Assembly: GCF_029360805.1 (NCBI RefSeq)
Contig: NZ_JARKNC010000002.1
Coordinates: 1 to 64,000, forward strand
From: Daejeonella sp. JGW-45
GTDB taxonomy: Bacteria > Bacteroidota > Bacteroidia > Sphingobacteriales > Sphingobacteriaceae
Length of the DNA: 64,000 bases
Direction of reading: 5' to 3'
A program made the translations under genes and the position numbers. Positions 25,220-34,808 of this stretch are shown piece after piece (position 1 is the stretch's first letter; each line of letters begins with the position of its first letter). The notes under the pieces are model-generated. The model had not been told where the DNA came from and searched no databases. It saw nothing but the letters and a program-made list of their open reading frames with translations.

Positions 25220-25915
25220 TTAAATGCGCTTAACACCGTGAACCCCAGGGATGCGTATCGCATCAATTTTATACGATTCCCCCACGGGAACTTTCATGTC
25301 TCCGAGCTCTATTTCATTTCTGCCAATGGAAGTGATATGATTAGTACCTACGATAAAAGATCTGTGTACACGCCGGAAAAGTTCAGCCGGAAGCAGGCCG
25401 GTAAGATATTTCATCGTCATGTGAGTAACGTAGTTTGCTTTTAACGTTTTGATGATGATATAATCCTTGATTGACTGGGCGCAGATAATATCTGTGTGCA
25501 TGATCTTTACCATCTTCCCGTTTGCTTTAAAATAGGAATAGCCGGGCTGCGGTTCAGCGTCTGCCTGCTGCTTCAACAATTTCCGGATGCTGATACCAAG
25601 ACGCTCAAACGTAACCGGCTTAAGGAGATAATCTACCGCGTTCAATTCGTAGCTTTGCACGGCATATTCAGAATAGGCCGTGATGAAAATCACGGCAGGC
25701 GGATCTTTTAGCGACCGGATAAAGTCGATTCCCGTCAGCGATGGCATTTGGATATCCAGGAAGATCAAGTCCACAGTTTCCTTGTGAATAATTTCAAAAG
25801 CTTCCAGCGCGTTGCTGCAAGTCTTCACGAGACTTAATTCCGGGATCCTGTGGATATGCTCCTGCAGCACCTGCTGTGCCAGCGGCTCGTCGTCAACTAC
25901 TATACATCTGATCAT
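25220..25915 (-). CDS. LytTR-family response regulator
   Basis: This 231-residue regulator has an N-terminal receiver domain (VVDDEP at 7-12, phospho-acceptor Asp54 in FLDIQMPS, and the LLKP lysine near 108). It also has a C-terminal LytTR DNA-binding domain with ICAQSIKDYIIIKTLKANYV and FRRVHRSFIVGTNHITSI. Its start overlaps the end of the sensor kinase gene by 23 bases, so the two form a LytS/LytR-type two-component system. Target genes are not evident. The thioredoxin gene diverging from the kinase gene at 27163 is one possibility. Confidence 0.93.
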   Translation of the reverse strand: MIRCIVVDDEPLAQQVLQEHIHRIPELSLVKTCSNALEAFEIIHKETVDLIFLDIQMPSLTGIDFIRSLKDPPAVIFITAYSEYAVQSYELNAVDYLLKPVTFERLGISIRKLLKQQADAEPQPGYSYFKANGKMVKIMHTDIICAQSIKDYIIIKTLKANYVTHMTMKYLTGLLPAELFRRVHRSFIVGTNHITSIGRNEIELGDMKVPVGESYKIDAIRIPGVHGVKRI

Positions 25916-27047
25916 CTGTTTTCACGATTAAGTTTAAACGCAGTTCATAAGAGCGCTCTTTATCTTCTATCTCAAGCGTGTACCTGCCCGGGTAAAGGAT
26001 CTCCAGTCGCCTGACCACATTTTGGAGCCCGATACCTGTCTTCCCGCCCCTGCCCCTTGCGGGTTTACTATTTCTGATCTCCATAAACAGTTCCTTTTCT
26101 ACGAGGCTGATAACGATGTAAACATAGCCATCCGAGGTTTCCTCACGGATACCATGCTTAAACGTATTTTCCACAAAGGGCAGCAAGAGTAAAGGCTCGA
26201 TCAGCGCTTGAGCGATGATCCCCTGCGTCTCAAAGCTGATATCGATCTTATCCGAATGCCGCATGGCCTCCACCTCTACATAGTTTTTCAGGAAATCAAC
26301 ATCTTTCTGCAGGCTCACTATGTTTTGCGACGACTCATACAGGATATAACGCATCATTTCAGCATGTTTCGCCACTAAGGAAGCTGCTTTTTCCGAGCGT
26401 TGCAAGGTCAGCGCGTAAATATTGTTCAGCGTGTTAAAGAAGAAATGCGGCTGCAACTGCACCTTCAGGTACCTGAGTTCTGATTGCAGCTGTTGTTCTT
26501 TCAGATCACTGATCAGCTTTTCTTGCCTTGCCGACCGCGTAAAATACGCCAGGGCAGAAAGTACGATCAGCTCTCGCAGCATATACACACTGATGAAATG
26601 CCCCAGGTTGTATTTTATATCTATACTGTAGCGACTCGCCGCGCGCTGAACGATATTGGCCGGCAAGAACGACATATTGGAGATAAGCCAGTGCACGCCT
26701 ATATCGTAGAAATTCGAGAAGACCAGGTACAGGACAAAGAAAAAAACGAACCGGAGGTATTTCTTGTTAAAAAGATAGCCCTGGATAACTACCTTATAGC
26801 AGATCCAGGGTGGGATCATTGTAATGATCCCGTAGAAGAGCGTCTCCCCCATGTTCAATTTATAAGGGTGGGGCTCGAAGACCTGCATTTCAATCGTCGT
26901 CAAAACAGGAAAGAGCAGGTAGTATATAATAAAGAAAGCGATCTCAATCCTTCCGTACTTGTCCCTAAAATAAGCTGATACCATAATAACCGTCAATATA
27001 AAGCCTTTAAGGACTTCCGGATGAGATCTCCACTCCTTTTTCGACAA
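25893..27047 (-). CDS. LytS/YehU-type sensor histidine kinase
   Basis: This 384-residue membrane kinase has about four transmembrane segments (residues 15-165). A His_kinase domain follows with phospho-acceptor His201 in QLQPHFFFNTLNN, and an HATPase domain with LLPFVENTFKHGI and GIGLQNVVRRLE. The start is uncertain. The first plausible codon is TTG 27047, and no ATG exists in the frame, which stays open upstream to a TAG near 27120. It overlaps the LytTR regulator gene downstream. Confidence 0.9.
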   Translation of the reverse strand: MSKKEWRSHPEVLKGFILTVIMVSAYFRDKYGRIEIAFFIIYYLLFPVLTTIEMQVFEPHPYKLNMGETLFYGIITMIPPWICYKVVIQGYLFNKKYLRFVFFFVLYLVFSNFYDIGVHWLISNMSFLPANIVQRAASRYSIDIKYNLGHFISVYMLRELIVLSALAYFTRSARQEKLISDLKEQQLQSELRYLKVQLQPHFFFNTLNNIYALTLQRSEKAASLVAKHAEMMRYILYESSQNIVSLQKDVDFLKNYVEVEAMRHSDKIDISFETQGIIAQALIEPLLLLPFVENTFKHGIREETSDGYVYIVISLVEKELFMEIRNSKPARGRGGKTGIGLQNVVRRLEILYPGRYTLEIEDKERSYELRLNLIVKTDDQMYSS

Positions 27048-27132
27048 ACCCTGGATTTTTTTCGACAGAGCGGGCTCGTCTAATTTATGAAAGCCTCCGT
27101 CTAGTAACTTCTTCCATTCCTATTAAAGAAGC

Positions 27133-27140
27133 TAGGTTTG
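27133..27140 (+). promoter_or_regulatory. -7 box of the thioredoxin-protein promoter
   Basis: TAGGTTTG matches TAnnTTTG and lies 22 bases before the ATG at 27163. The -33 position has CTT instead of TTG, so this promoter may be weak or activated. Confidence 0.45.
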
Positions 27141-27162
27141 ATCCACACCAAAAGAAAATACG

Positions 27163-28302
27163 ATGAAAAAGACTCTTTTTATACTCCTGTCACTTACAAT
27201 TTATAAGACTGTTTGCGCGCAGTCAAAACCTGATATAACGTTAACAATTAACGACATTATTGCTGAAGTACAAAAAGCACAGCAGGCGCTTCAGACTATC
27301 GAGTACACACTTCAGCGAACCGACACGCTCGTTACCGGCAATACAAGGATTATAACAGGAAAGGTTTTGTTGCAGATAATCCCGCAGGATTCTATCTATG
27401 GCTTTCATTTCTTTGCTAAACAAGATGGCGACAATTCTGAGCAGGTTTATGATGGGCATATCGCTTATCACACCGACCAGGACAAAAAACGTTACGAGAT
27501 GTCGATCACTGGTGCTGGCTTTTCAAGGCTTGCCGGCACAGGCGGCGGCAGGGTTTTAATGCGCGACCTGGTTAAGATCGATACCTCTAGAGCCTCGAAA
27601 ATCACCCTGGCACAGGATGAAAAATACTACTATCTGGCTATTCATCACCCCGACCTCACCGAATATGACGTGGTCAGGCGCCGCAAGACCATCACCATCG
27701 ATAAAGCCAGCATGTTACCCGCAGCCGTCCGGGAGCATCAGGAGACTTTCGGTAAAACCCAGGATCTCTACTACCACATCACCGGGTTGAAGATCAACAA
27801 GCCGTTAAACTATAATTTCTCATCTCCACCCTTCTTAAGCGAATATACCCAGTTTATCCCCGCTAAGACCACTCATCCGGCCCTGAGTCTTGTGAATACG
27901 AAATCCCCGGCACTTGCACTGACCTCTTTTGACGGGAAAAAAGTCACCTCGAGCGATTTTAAAGACAAGGTTGTTCTGCTCGATCTTTGGGAGGTCTGGT
28001 GCGGCCCTTGTATTATTAACATGCCCAAAATGGAAAACCTTTACCAGAAATATAGAAGCAAAGGCTTCCAGGTATATGGTGTGATCAACGACCTCAAACA
28101 ACTGGAGGCCGCCAGAAAGCTCATCAAAATCAAAGGCGTCACCTTCCCGGTATTAAGCGGCAGTTCCCAGTTTAAGAAGGATTTTAAATTCGATGGCGGG
28201 GTTCCTATGTATATTCTCATTGACAAAATAGGAATGGTCCGTTGGATCAATTGGGGGGAAGCAGCTGATATGGAAGAAGTGATCGTACGAGCGCTGCAAT
28301 AG
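27163..28302 (+). CDS. Secreted TlpA-like thioredoxin with N-terminal DUF region
   Basis: This 379-residue protein has a signal peptide (MKKTLFILLSLTIYKTVCAQ) and an N-terminal beta-rich region of about 220 residues resembling outer-membrane lipoprotein carrier-like folds. A C-terminal thioredoxin domain carries WEVWCGPCIINMPKM (Cys280, Cys283) and the cis-Pro loop DGGVPMYILIDKIG. This two-part layout is common in Bacteroidota. It probably acts as a periplasmic thiol-disulfide enzyme. It diverges from the LytTR/kinase pair. Confidence 0.85.
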   Translation: MKKTLFILLSLTIYKTVCAQSKPDITLTINDIIAEVQKAQQALQTIEYTLQRTDTLVTGNTRIITGKVLLQIIPQDSIYGFHFFAKQDGDNSEQVYDGHIAYHTDQDKKRYEMSITGAGFSRLAGTGGGRVLMRDLVKIDTSRASKITLAQDEKYYYLAIHHPDLTEYDVVRRRKTITIDKASMLPAAVREHQETFGKTQDLYYHITGLKINKPLNYNFSSPPFLSEYTQFIPAKTTHPALSLVNTKSPALALTSFDGKKVTSSDFKDKVVLLDLWEVWCGPCIINMPKMENLYQKYRSKGFQVYGVINDLKQLEAARKLIKIKGVTFPVLSGSSQFKKDFKFDGGVPMYILIDKIGMVRWINWGEAADMEEVIVRALQ

Positions 28303-28693
28303 TTTAATAGTGATTTCCTTATAAACCTCTCCATATGTACCGAGGCTTTTTGAATCTTGAGAAAACCGTAAATAGCCTGCAGCTGGGGAATGGAGGCGGG
28401 CTTCGGTACGCTTCCCAGTCCTTTGCCAAGAGGAGCTGTCCCACTTTCCGCGGGATTAGAGGTTTGCGTCTGCACAGAAAATAATCAAAGACTTTTAATA
28501 AATTACAATGAACTTGGAATGGGAATTCCTATGAAACTACCGCGGCGACCTGTATTAAAATTAAAGCCCACAAAAACAGACTACTGGATAAAGGTCTTGG
28601 TGCTGCATTATTAATAACCATCTGGGCATAGCACCGGTAGTATCCGGCAGAATAAAGCCAGGAGCTACTTGCATGGAATACTTAGGATGACAA
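28303..28693. other. Gene-free stretch
   Basis: These 390 bases hold only short overlapping frames with no recognisable protein. A fragment near 28575-28625 reads AHKNRLLDKGLGAALLITIW to a stop and could be the tail of a lost gene. Nothing further can be supported. Confidence 0.4.
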
Positions 28694-29071
28694 CTAATTT
28701 GCGAGCTTGTATTCCTTGAGTAACTCTGAGGCGGGTAAATGTAATAATTTACTAAATTTCCGGATCATTGTGAGCGACAGAGGTTTTTTATAATTTAACA
28801 CTTTGCTCACCGTACCCTTATCGCCATATATAGCTGCAAGATCGGCCGCCTTATAGCCAAAATCTTCCATACGTATTTTAATCATTTCGACCGGATCAAC
28901 TTCAGGAACATCCCAAAGACTACTTTCATATTGAGCAATCAGATGAACAAGGAGGAGTTTTTCCTGATGCTCTTCTCCGGCGCTTGCATGCTTAATTTTT
29001 TCATACCTGGCAACAGCGTCATTATAATCTTCTTCGGTTTCAATTAAGAACCACTGTGGCTTCTTATTCAT
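28694..29071 (-). CDS. higA: HigA-type antitoxin with helix-turn-helix
   Basis: This 125-residue protein has an N-terminal helical part (EEDYNDAVARYEKIKHAS) and a C-terminal helix-turn-helix (YKAADLAAIYGDKGTVSKVL with LTMIRKFSKLLHLPASELL). It fits HigA-type antitoxins that neutralise HigB and repress the pair. The gene begins 17 bases after the toxin gene. The toxin-first order is the usual one for higBA. Confidence 0.85.
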   Translation of the reverse strand: MNKKPQWFLIETEEDYNDAVARYEKIKHASAGEEHQEKLLLVHLIAQYESSLWDVPEVDPVEMIKIRMEDFGYKAADLAAIYGDKGTVSKVLNYKKPLSLTMIRKFSKLLHLPASELLKEYKLAN

Positions 29072-29088
29072 AATTTTAATTAATCATA

Positions 29089-29382
29089 TTAAATTATCCC
29101 TGCATCAATTTTATCATAATCAGAATGAGTACCGATAAACCGGATCTCTACAATCTTATCTGCATAATCCAGTTCAATGATTAAACGGTACTTATTACCG
29201 GTAATTTTAAAACGGGCACGTTTTGCCGGTATAAGTTTAGCTTTCGGAAAGTCAGCTAAAATATCAGCTCCCTTTTCCCATTTAGCTTCTTCTACTATCT
29301 TTTTCCAGGTAGTAATACTGTTTGATGCATCGGCATGTTTCCTTACAAAATCCTGCAATTTCTTTTGATAGATGATAATCAT
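29089..29382 (-). CDS. higB: HigB-type mRNA interferase toxin
   Basis: This 97-residue protein has the HigB (RelE-superfamily) pattern. It shows an N-terminal helix [18 protein letters not shown], an [20 protein letters not shown] segment, and the conserved [20 protein letters not shown] followed by [11 protein letters not shown]. It would cleave mRNA at the ribosome. The HigA antitoxin is encoded directly downstream. The pair sits next to a rifampin-resistance gene, a typical accessory setting. Confidence 0.9.
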   Translation of the reverse strand: MIIIYQKKLQDFVRKHADASNSITTWKKIVEEAKWEKGADILADFPKAKLIPAKRARFKITGNKYRLIIELDYADKIVEIRFIGTHSDYDKIDAGII

Positions 29383-29536
29383 CGCTTGTATATTCTTTTA
29401 TCCATCGGCGATCTCTTACATCTTTTGTGATCCTGCATTTTTACACTTTACGGCGCTGTCCGGGGCCTTCCCGGTTTACTAATCAAAGATAAAATAAAGT
29501 TGGTAAAAAGGCAACTTTATTTTTGACGTTAAGCGG

Positions 29537-30280
29537 TTAATTTATAATATCCCCCTTATTATCTGCTAATTTTCTACGCCAGGCTTCCAGCTGCTCAGGT
29601 TCCGGTCGTACCCAGTCTGTTATTTCACCGACTATTTTTAACGGGTTTTCCGAACGATACGAGCGCGTTGGATTCCCTGGAAACTTTTTATCAGTAACAT
29701 TGGGGTCATTTTCAAAATTCCCCGTTGGCTCAACGATATAAATGCGTTCCCGGCCAGTACCCTGCGCCAATGCGGCAGCAAGCCCTGCACCGTTTACCAA
29801 TGCAGTAAAATAGATATGATTCATTGTAAGTTCTGCCTGGTAGTTAGAGCCGTGACCAGCTTTCAGTACATCACCAACCTGCAAGTCAGCTCTGGTTCCA
29901 TGATAAAAGGGACCTTTGTCAGAAATTTTATATCTATACGAACCTGACAAGGCATAATTCTTTCTTGCTTCGGCCAGATCGCCCACCTCCTCACAGCATT
30001 TCCCGATGTTGAAATAAAGAGCCGGTAGAGCACTCGTAATGTTGTTGTCCTCCCATTTTAAGGCCGACTGCAGAGCTGCTTCGAGCCATTTTAATTGCCC
30101 GGAAACATCTTTCTGAACACGGGCTAGGTAATATGCACCAAGAAATTTCTCGAAATCATTAGTCGCTTCATCCCAGGCCTGAAGAAATAGCCGGCCTGCT
30201 TCTTCAGGTTTGCTTTTATCCTCAAGGTCCATACCCTGAAGACAGAGTTTTACTACATTATTAAATGGCGAGAATTCCAT
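29537..30280 (-). CDS. arr: NAD(+)--rifampin ADP-ribosyltransferase with N-terminal TPR-like extension
   Basis: The C-terminal 140 residues of this 247-residue protein match Arr, which inactivates rifamycins by ADP-ribosylating the C23 hydroxyl. The marks are GPFYHGTRADLQVGDVLKAG, NHIYFTALVNGAGLAAALA, GRERIYIVEPTG and NPTRSYRSENPLKIVGE. Arr alone is about 140 residues. The first 105 residues here are helical, tetratricopeptide-like pairs (for example FLQAWDEATNDFEKFLGAYY). The extension may bind a partner. It lies close to higBA. Confidence 0.88.
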   Translation of the reverse strand: MEFSPFNNVVKLCLQGMDLEDKSKPEEAGRLFLQAWDEATNDFEKFLGAYYLARVQKDVSGQLKWLEAALQSALKWEDNNITSALPALYFNIGKCCEEVGDLAEARKNYALSGSYRYKISDKGPFYHGTRADLQVGDVLKAGHGSNYQAELTMNHIYFTALVNGAGLAAALAQGTGRERIYIVEPTGNFENDPNVTDKKFPGNPTRSYRSENPLKIVGEITDWVRPEPEQLEAWRRKLADNKGDIIN

Positions 30281-30302
30281 ACCGCGGCTATGAGCGGTAA
30301 TA

Positions 30303-31517
30303 CTAATTATACAACAGGTACTTCTTCCTCATCTCCTTATACTGACTCAAGCCGGGCTCCCAACTCGCCCTGATCTCAGCCTCCGGCACCCCATCAATGA
30401 TCTGCTGGCGGAATAATCCCGAACCGATCTGGATCTCGATATTATTCATTTCCTTGCTCAGCTTAGAGTCGAAGAATTTTTCTTTATATGGATGTGCTTT
30501 GTACAACTCCATTATAAACCGGAGGTTTATCTGCTTCTTTTTCCGTAATTGCTCCACATCGTAGTTGCGCAGGTCGAGTCCGTAGCAAACCTGGTTCATG
30601 AAAAGCGGCGTTTCTGCCATACCCTTAATGCTGGTTGGCGTATAGTTGAATTTATACTTGCCTTTCAGTTCCGGGCTGCCGAGAACAGTGAAGGGGAATT
30701 TGGTACCACGACCCAGATTAATGTAGGTCCCTTCAAACATGCAGGTAGAAGGATACAGCATAACAGCCTGCTGGGTGTTCAAGTTCGGCGAAGGGCTGAC
30801 AGGCAGGGTGTAAGGCATATCATGGTTGTAATTAGCAACCTTAACGATCTTAAGCTTACATTTTACTCCATCTTTTAACCATCCCTGGCCGTTTGCCATT
30901 TGCGCAAATTCAGCCACTGTTAACCCGTGTGACATAGGGATCGGGAACATACCGATACCTGATTTATATTTCATATCGAGTACAGCGCCGTCAACCAGGT
31001 AGCCATTAGGATTAGGGCGGTCCAGGATAAGAAGTTCCTTTCCATTTTCGTGGCAGGCCTCCATCAGGCGGCTCAACGCGTTGATATTGGTATAAAAACG
31101 TACTCCTACATCCTGCAGGTCGTACACCATAACGTCAACATCAGCCATGTCCTCTTTGGAGGGCTTATTTTTTTTGCCGTATAATGAAATAACCGGGATG
31201 CCCGTTTTAGCATCTACTTCATCCTCCACATGCACGCCTGCACTGGCGTTTCCGCGGAAACCATGCTCCGGACCGAAAACCTTAACCACGTTCACACCCA
31301 GGCTTTGCAGGCTGTCAACCAGGTGAGTTTTCCCGATGATAGAAGTAAGGTTAGCCAGGATAGCCACGCGCTTTCCTTTCAGGTAAGGCACATATTCTTC
31401 CGTCTGCTCTGCACCGGTCCTGATCGGGTTTGCGGTGTTCGCACGCAATGCGTTTTGCGGGTTAGCAGAAGCGCAGCTGACGCATAAGGCTGCAAGGCAG
31501 ATGATCAGATATTTCAT
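30303..31517 (-). CDS. namZ: NamZ-type exo-beta-N-acetylmuramidase (DUF1343), secreted
   Basis: This 404-residue protein has a signal or lipoprotein peptide (MKYLIICLAALCVSCAS). It also carries the DUF1343 motifs GKRVAILANLTS, KVFGPEHGFRG, DLQDVGVRFYTNINAL, ILDRPNPNGY and CMFEGTYINLGRGT. NamZ enzymes release N-acetylmuramic acid from non-reducing ends of peptidoglycan fragments and serve in cell-wall recycling. No MurNAc transporter or etherase is seen nearby. Confidence 0.9.
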   Translation of the reverse strand: MKYLIICLAALCVSCASANPQNALRANTANPIRTGAEQTEEYVPYLKGKRVAILANLTSIIGKTHLVDSLQSLGVNVVKVFGPEHGFRGNASAGVHVEDEVDAKTGIPVISLYGKKNKPSKEDMADVDVMVYDLQDVGVRFYTNINALSRLMEACHENGKELLILDRPNPNGYLVDGAVLDMKYKSGIGMFPIPMSHGLTVAEFAQMANGQGWLKDGVKCKLKIVKVANYNHDMPYTLPVSPSPNLNTQQAVMLYPSTCMFEGTYINLGRGTKFPFTVLGSPELKGKYKFNYTPTSIKGMAETPLFMNQVCYGLDLRNYDVEQLRKKKQINLRFIMELYKAHPYKEKFFDSKLSKEMNNIEIQIGSGLFRQQIIDGVPEAEIRASWEPGLSQYKEMRKKYLLYN

Positions 31518-31612
31518 AATAACGTATTTTGGGGCTAAGGTAAGATTTCAGGGCTTAATCGACAACCTCCTTCATGATCCCTGTTCGCCTGATACTTCGC
31601 CAACCTCTCTTA

Positions 31613-32278
31613 TCATTCAACCCTCCCTGTAGCCGGGTCAGGACGCTCTCCCAAAAACTCGACCCAGGCCTTTTTGATACAAGGGTAATTCTTGGCGGCT
31701 TCCACCGAATTCATAAAGGCTACCAGGTTATCTTCAAAACGTTTTGTCAAGGTCTCATCGGCAATTTTCCCCTCGGGAGTGAGGGCCTTATGTGCTGTTG
31801 CCAGTGAAAACATGGAAGAGAAAAGGTTTGAACCAAGTTTCTCGAGCGGGACCCTCAGGGACCAGAGGCCGTGATTGGCCCCTCCCATTGAGGGTGACGC
31901 AGACATAAGCATGCCATGCTTTTCATTAAATGGCTGCGGTTTAAACCGCGATACCCAGTCGATGGTGTTTTTCAGGAAACCGGGTATCGAGCCATTGTAT
32001 TCGGGCGATGAAATGATAAAGGCATCATTGGCTAAAATGCGCCTGTTAAGTTCTTCGGCTCCCGCTGGATGGAAACCGTCTACTTCCAGGTCCTGATTGA
32101 AGGACGGGCAATCAAAGTCACTCATACCGGCAAAATCGACCGTGCCGCCATGTTTTTCAATTACTTCTGCCGCTAATTTTGCCAGTTGGGTATTGTAGGA
32201 GGCCTTTCTTAACGATCCGGAAAAAACCAGGATCCGTAACGGCTCCTGTTTATCGGGCAGGGTGTGTTCTGTTTGCAT
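31613..32278 (-). CDS. NADPH-dependent FMN reductase
   Basis: From ATG 32278 the protein has 221 residues and starts MQTEHTLPDKQEPLRILVFS. An earlier ATG at 32443 would add 55 basic residues absent from the family, so the later one is preferred. The flavodoxin-like fold shows GSLRKASYNTQLAKLA (phosphate loop) and SPEYNGSIPGFLKNTIDWVS, the signature of NADPH-dependent FMN and quinone reductases. It diverges from the catalase gene, which suggests a shared oxidative-stress role. Confidence 0.88.
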   Translation of the reverse strand: MQTEHTLPDKQEPLRILVFSGSLRKASYNTQLAKLAAEVIEKHGGTVDFAGMSDFDCPSFNQDLEVDGFHPAGAEELNRRILANDAFIISSPEYNGSIPGFLKNTIDWVSRFKPQPFNEKHGMLMSASPSMGGANHGLWSLRVPLEKLGSNLFSSMFSLATAHKALTPEGKIADETLTKRFEDNLVAFMNSVEAAKNYPCIKKAWVEFLGERPDPATGRVE

Positions 32279-32549
32279 TGTTTTTATATTTACATTTTTC
32301 AGCCGTGGCTTTTCAGTCACCTGATAAACCAGTTTGTGCAGTCTTTGTTCTCTGATTCTTTGAAGGAGCTTGGATAAAGATACAGATTGCAGTTGATTAT
32401 ACTCATTTTGAGGCAGGTATTCCGGCTTCAACTTCTTCAACACCAGGGCTATAAGAAAGCGCTCTGATCTGCCGTCTCCAAACCCGTATTTATCCCGCTT
32501 TTTCGTAGAACAAACCCTAACCCATTTTTGTAGTAATCATAGATTCATT

Positions 32550-34805
32550 ATGCTTATGAAAAAGGAACCCACAAAATCAGCTAAAGCCACTACATCTACA
32601 AGTGGCAAACCCAGTCCGCCCAAAAAAACAACCGATCTGAAAAAGTCGGCGCCTGAATCCTCAGGCGATAAGCTTGATGATTTGGCCGGCAATACGGAAT
32701 CCAGTGCGGGCGAAACCATGACCACCAACCACGGTGTACGCATTAACGACGACCAAAACTCTTTAAAGGCAGGCGACCGCGGTGCTACCCTGCTGGAAGA
32801 TTTCATCCTGCGTGAAAAGATCACCCATTTCGATCATGAACGCATTCCGGAACGCATTGTTCATGCCCGGGGCGCTGGTGCCCATGGGATATTTACCTGC
32901 TACGAGTCCATACATGAGTATACCAGGGCGCATTTCCTGGGCGAGGCAGGACGGGAAACCCCTGTGTTCGTTCGCTTCTCGACGGTAGCAGGCTCACGCG
33001 GATCTACTGACCTTGCGCGTGATGTGCGCGGGTTCGCCGTAAAATTCTATACCCAGGAAGGCAATTTCGACCTTGTGGGTAATAATATGCCAGTATTCTT
33101 TATTCAGGATGCGATGAAGTTTCCGGACCTTATCCATGCAGCCAAGCCGGAGCCGGATAACGAGATCCCACAGGCAGCCACTGCTCATGATACATTCTGG
33201 GATTTCATTTCCATGATGCCCGAATCGGCACATATGATCATGTGGGCGATGAGCGACCGCGCTATCCCACGCAGTTACAGGATGATGGAGGGATTTGGTG
33301 TACACACGTTCCGGTTTGTGAACACAGAGGGAAAGGCCTGCTTTGTAAAATTTCACTGGAAGCCGCTTCTGGGCGTGCATTCAGTAGCGTGGGACGAGGC
33401 GCAGAAAATTTCGGGTAAAGATCCTGATTTCCATCGCCGCGATCTCTGGGACTCCATAGCAGCAGGCAACTTTCCGGAATATGAATTCGGTGTACAGATC
33501 GTGCCGGAGGAAGACGAATTTAAGTTCAGCTTTGACCTGCTTGATCCTACGAAGATCATTCCGGAAGAACTGGTACCTGTGAGACGTATCGGAAAGCTGA
33601 CGCTTAACCGGAACCCGGATAATTTCTTTGCCGAGGTAGAGCAGGTTGCATTTCATGTGGGCCACGTAGTGCCTGGTATCGACTTTACGAACGACCCGCT
33701 CTTGCAGGGGCGCTTGTTTTCTTACACAGATACGCAGCTTATCCGCCTGGGTGGCCCCAACTTTCACGAAATCCCCATAAACAGGCCTATTGTACCGGTA
33801 CACAATAATCAGCGGGATGGCTTTATGCGGCAAACCATTAACCAGGGTAAAACAAGTTATGGGCCGAATTCATTGTCGGACAATGCGCCCCTGCAGGCTA
33901 CGGCTGCCGACGGAGGTTTTGTATCTTATAATGAACGGATCGACGCCCGCAAGGTGCGTGCACGAAGCAAAAGCTTTCTAGACCATTTCAGCCAGGCAAG
34001 GCTGTTTTTCAGAAGCCAATCTGAACCGGAGAAACAACATATCATCGATGCCCTCTCATTCGAGTTGGGAAAGGTGAAGACCATCGCCGTTCGTGAGCGC
34101 ATGCTGGGCGTCCTGCACCAGGTAGACCCCGAACTGGCAGCCCCTGTAGCCCTTCACCTGGGCCTGGAGGTTCCTGAAGACCCGAAAAAGCTGAATTTCA
34201 GCGTTCCGGCGGATGCGGCCCCCGCCGACTACGAACCAGTCAAGGGCGCCATGAGCGAAGCTGGGACCTCTCCTGCGCTCAGTATGGCGGGCACAGTAAA
34301 AGACTCGATCCGGACACGGAAGATCGCATTCCTGACTGCCGATGGCGTGGACAGTAAATCGCTGGCCGCCATGAAATCTAAACTGGAGGGCGAAGCAGCC
34401 GTTGTAACCATCATCGCACCAAAACTTGGAATGATCCTGGCAGACGACCAGACAAAGATCCCTGCAGATGAGTCGTTCCTCACAGCAGCTTCAGTACTGT
34501 TTGACGCCGTTTTCGTGCCGGGCGGTGTGAAAAGCTCGGCTACCCTGGAAGCCAACGCCGATGCTATTCATTTTTTAAATGAAGCCTTCAGGCACTGCAA
34601 AGCTATTGCAGTTGATTCGTCGGCCCGGCCGGTGATCGATGCGACCTACTTCAGCAACAAGATCTCTGAAGACCCGTCTCCGAAATCGGCATTGGAAGAG
34701 GGGCTTATAATCGGTAAAACCTCATCTATTGGCGAAAATTTCATAAAAATAATAGCTTTACACCGGTTCTGGGACCGTGAGAAGTCTATGAAAGTTCCGG
34801 CTTGA
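32550..34805 (+). CDS. katE: Large-subunit catalase (HPII/KatE type)
   Basis: This 751-residue haem catalase has a lysine-rich N-terminal extension and the catalytic His in RIVHARGAGAHG. It has the proximal haem-ligand tyrosine in RLFSYTDTQLIRLGGPNF. A C-terminal DJ-1/PfpI-like domain (about residues 595-740, IAFLTADGVDSKSLAAM) is typical of HPII-type enzymes. It decomposes hydrogen peroxide in the cytoplasm. It is followed after 3 bases by an ankyrin protein gene. Confidence 0.95.
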   Translation: MLMKKEPTKSAKATTSTSGKPSPPKKTTDLKKSAPESSGDKLDDLAGNTESSAGETMTTNHGVRINDDQNSLKAGDRGATLLEDFILREKITHFDHERIPERIVHARGAGAHGIFTCYESIHEYTRAHFLGEAGRETPVFVRFSTVAGSRGSTDLARDVRGFAVKFYTQEGNFDLVGNNMPVFFIQDAMKFPDLIHAAKPEPDNEIPQAATAHDTFWDFISMMPESAHMIMWAMSDRAIPRSYRMMEGFGVHTFRFVNTEGKACFVKFHWKPLLGVHSVAWDEAQKISGKDPDFHRRDLWDSIAAGNFPEYEFGVQIVPEEDEFKFSFDLLDPTKIIPEELVPVRRIGKLTLNRNPDNFFAEVEQVAFHVGHVVPGIDFTNDPLLQGRLFSYTDTQLIRLGGPNFHEIPINRPIVPVHNNQRDGFMRQTINQGKTSYGPNSLSDNAPLQATAADGGFVSYNERIDARKVRARSKSFLDHFSQARLFFRSQSEPEKQHIIDALSFELGKVKTIAVRERMLGVLHQVDPELAAPVALHLGLEVPEDPKKLNFSVPADAAPADYEPVKGAMSEAGTSPALSMAGTVKDSIRTRKIAFLTADGVDSKSLAAMKSKLEGEAAVVTIIAPKLGMILADDQTKIPADESFLTAASVLFDAVFVPGGVKSSATLEANADAIHFLNEAFRHCKAIAVDSSARPVIDATYFSNKISEDPSPKSALEEGLIIGKTSSIGENFIKIIALHRFWDREKSMKVPA

Positions 34806-34808
34806 AAA

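Noticed and set aside
32279-32443. N-terminal extension of the FMN reductase
   Set aside because: The 55 extra residues are basic and lack family similarity. ATG 32278 gives the normal protein start.
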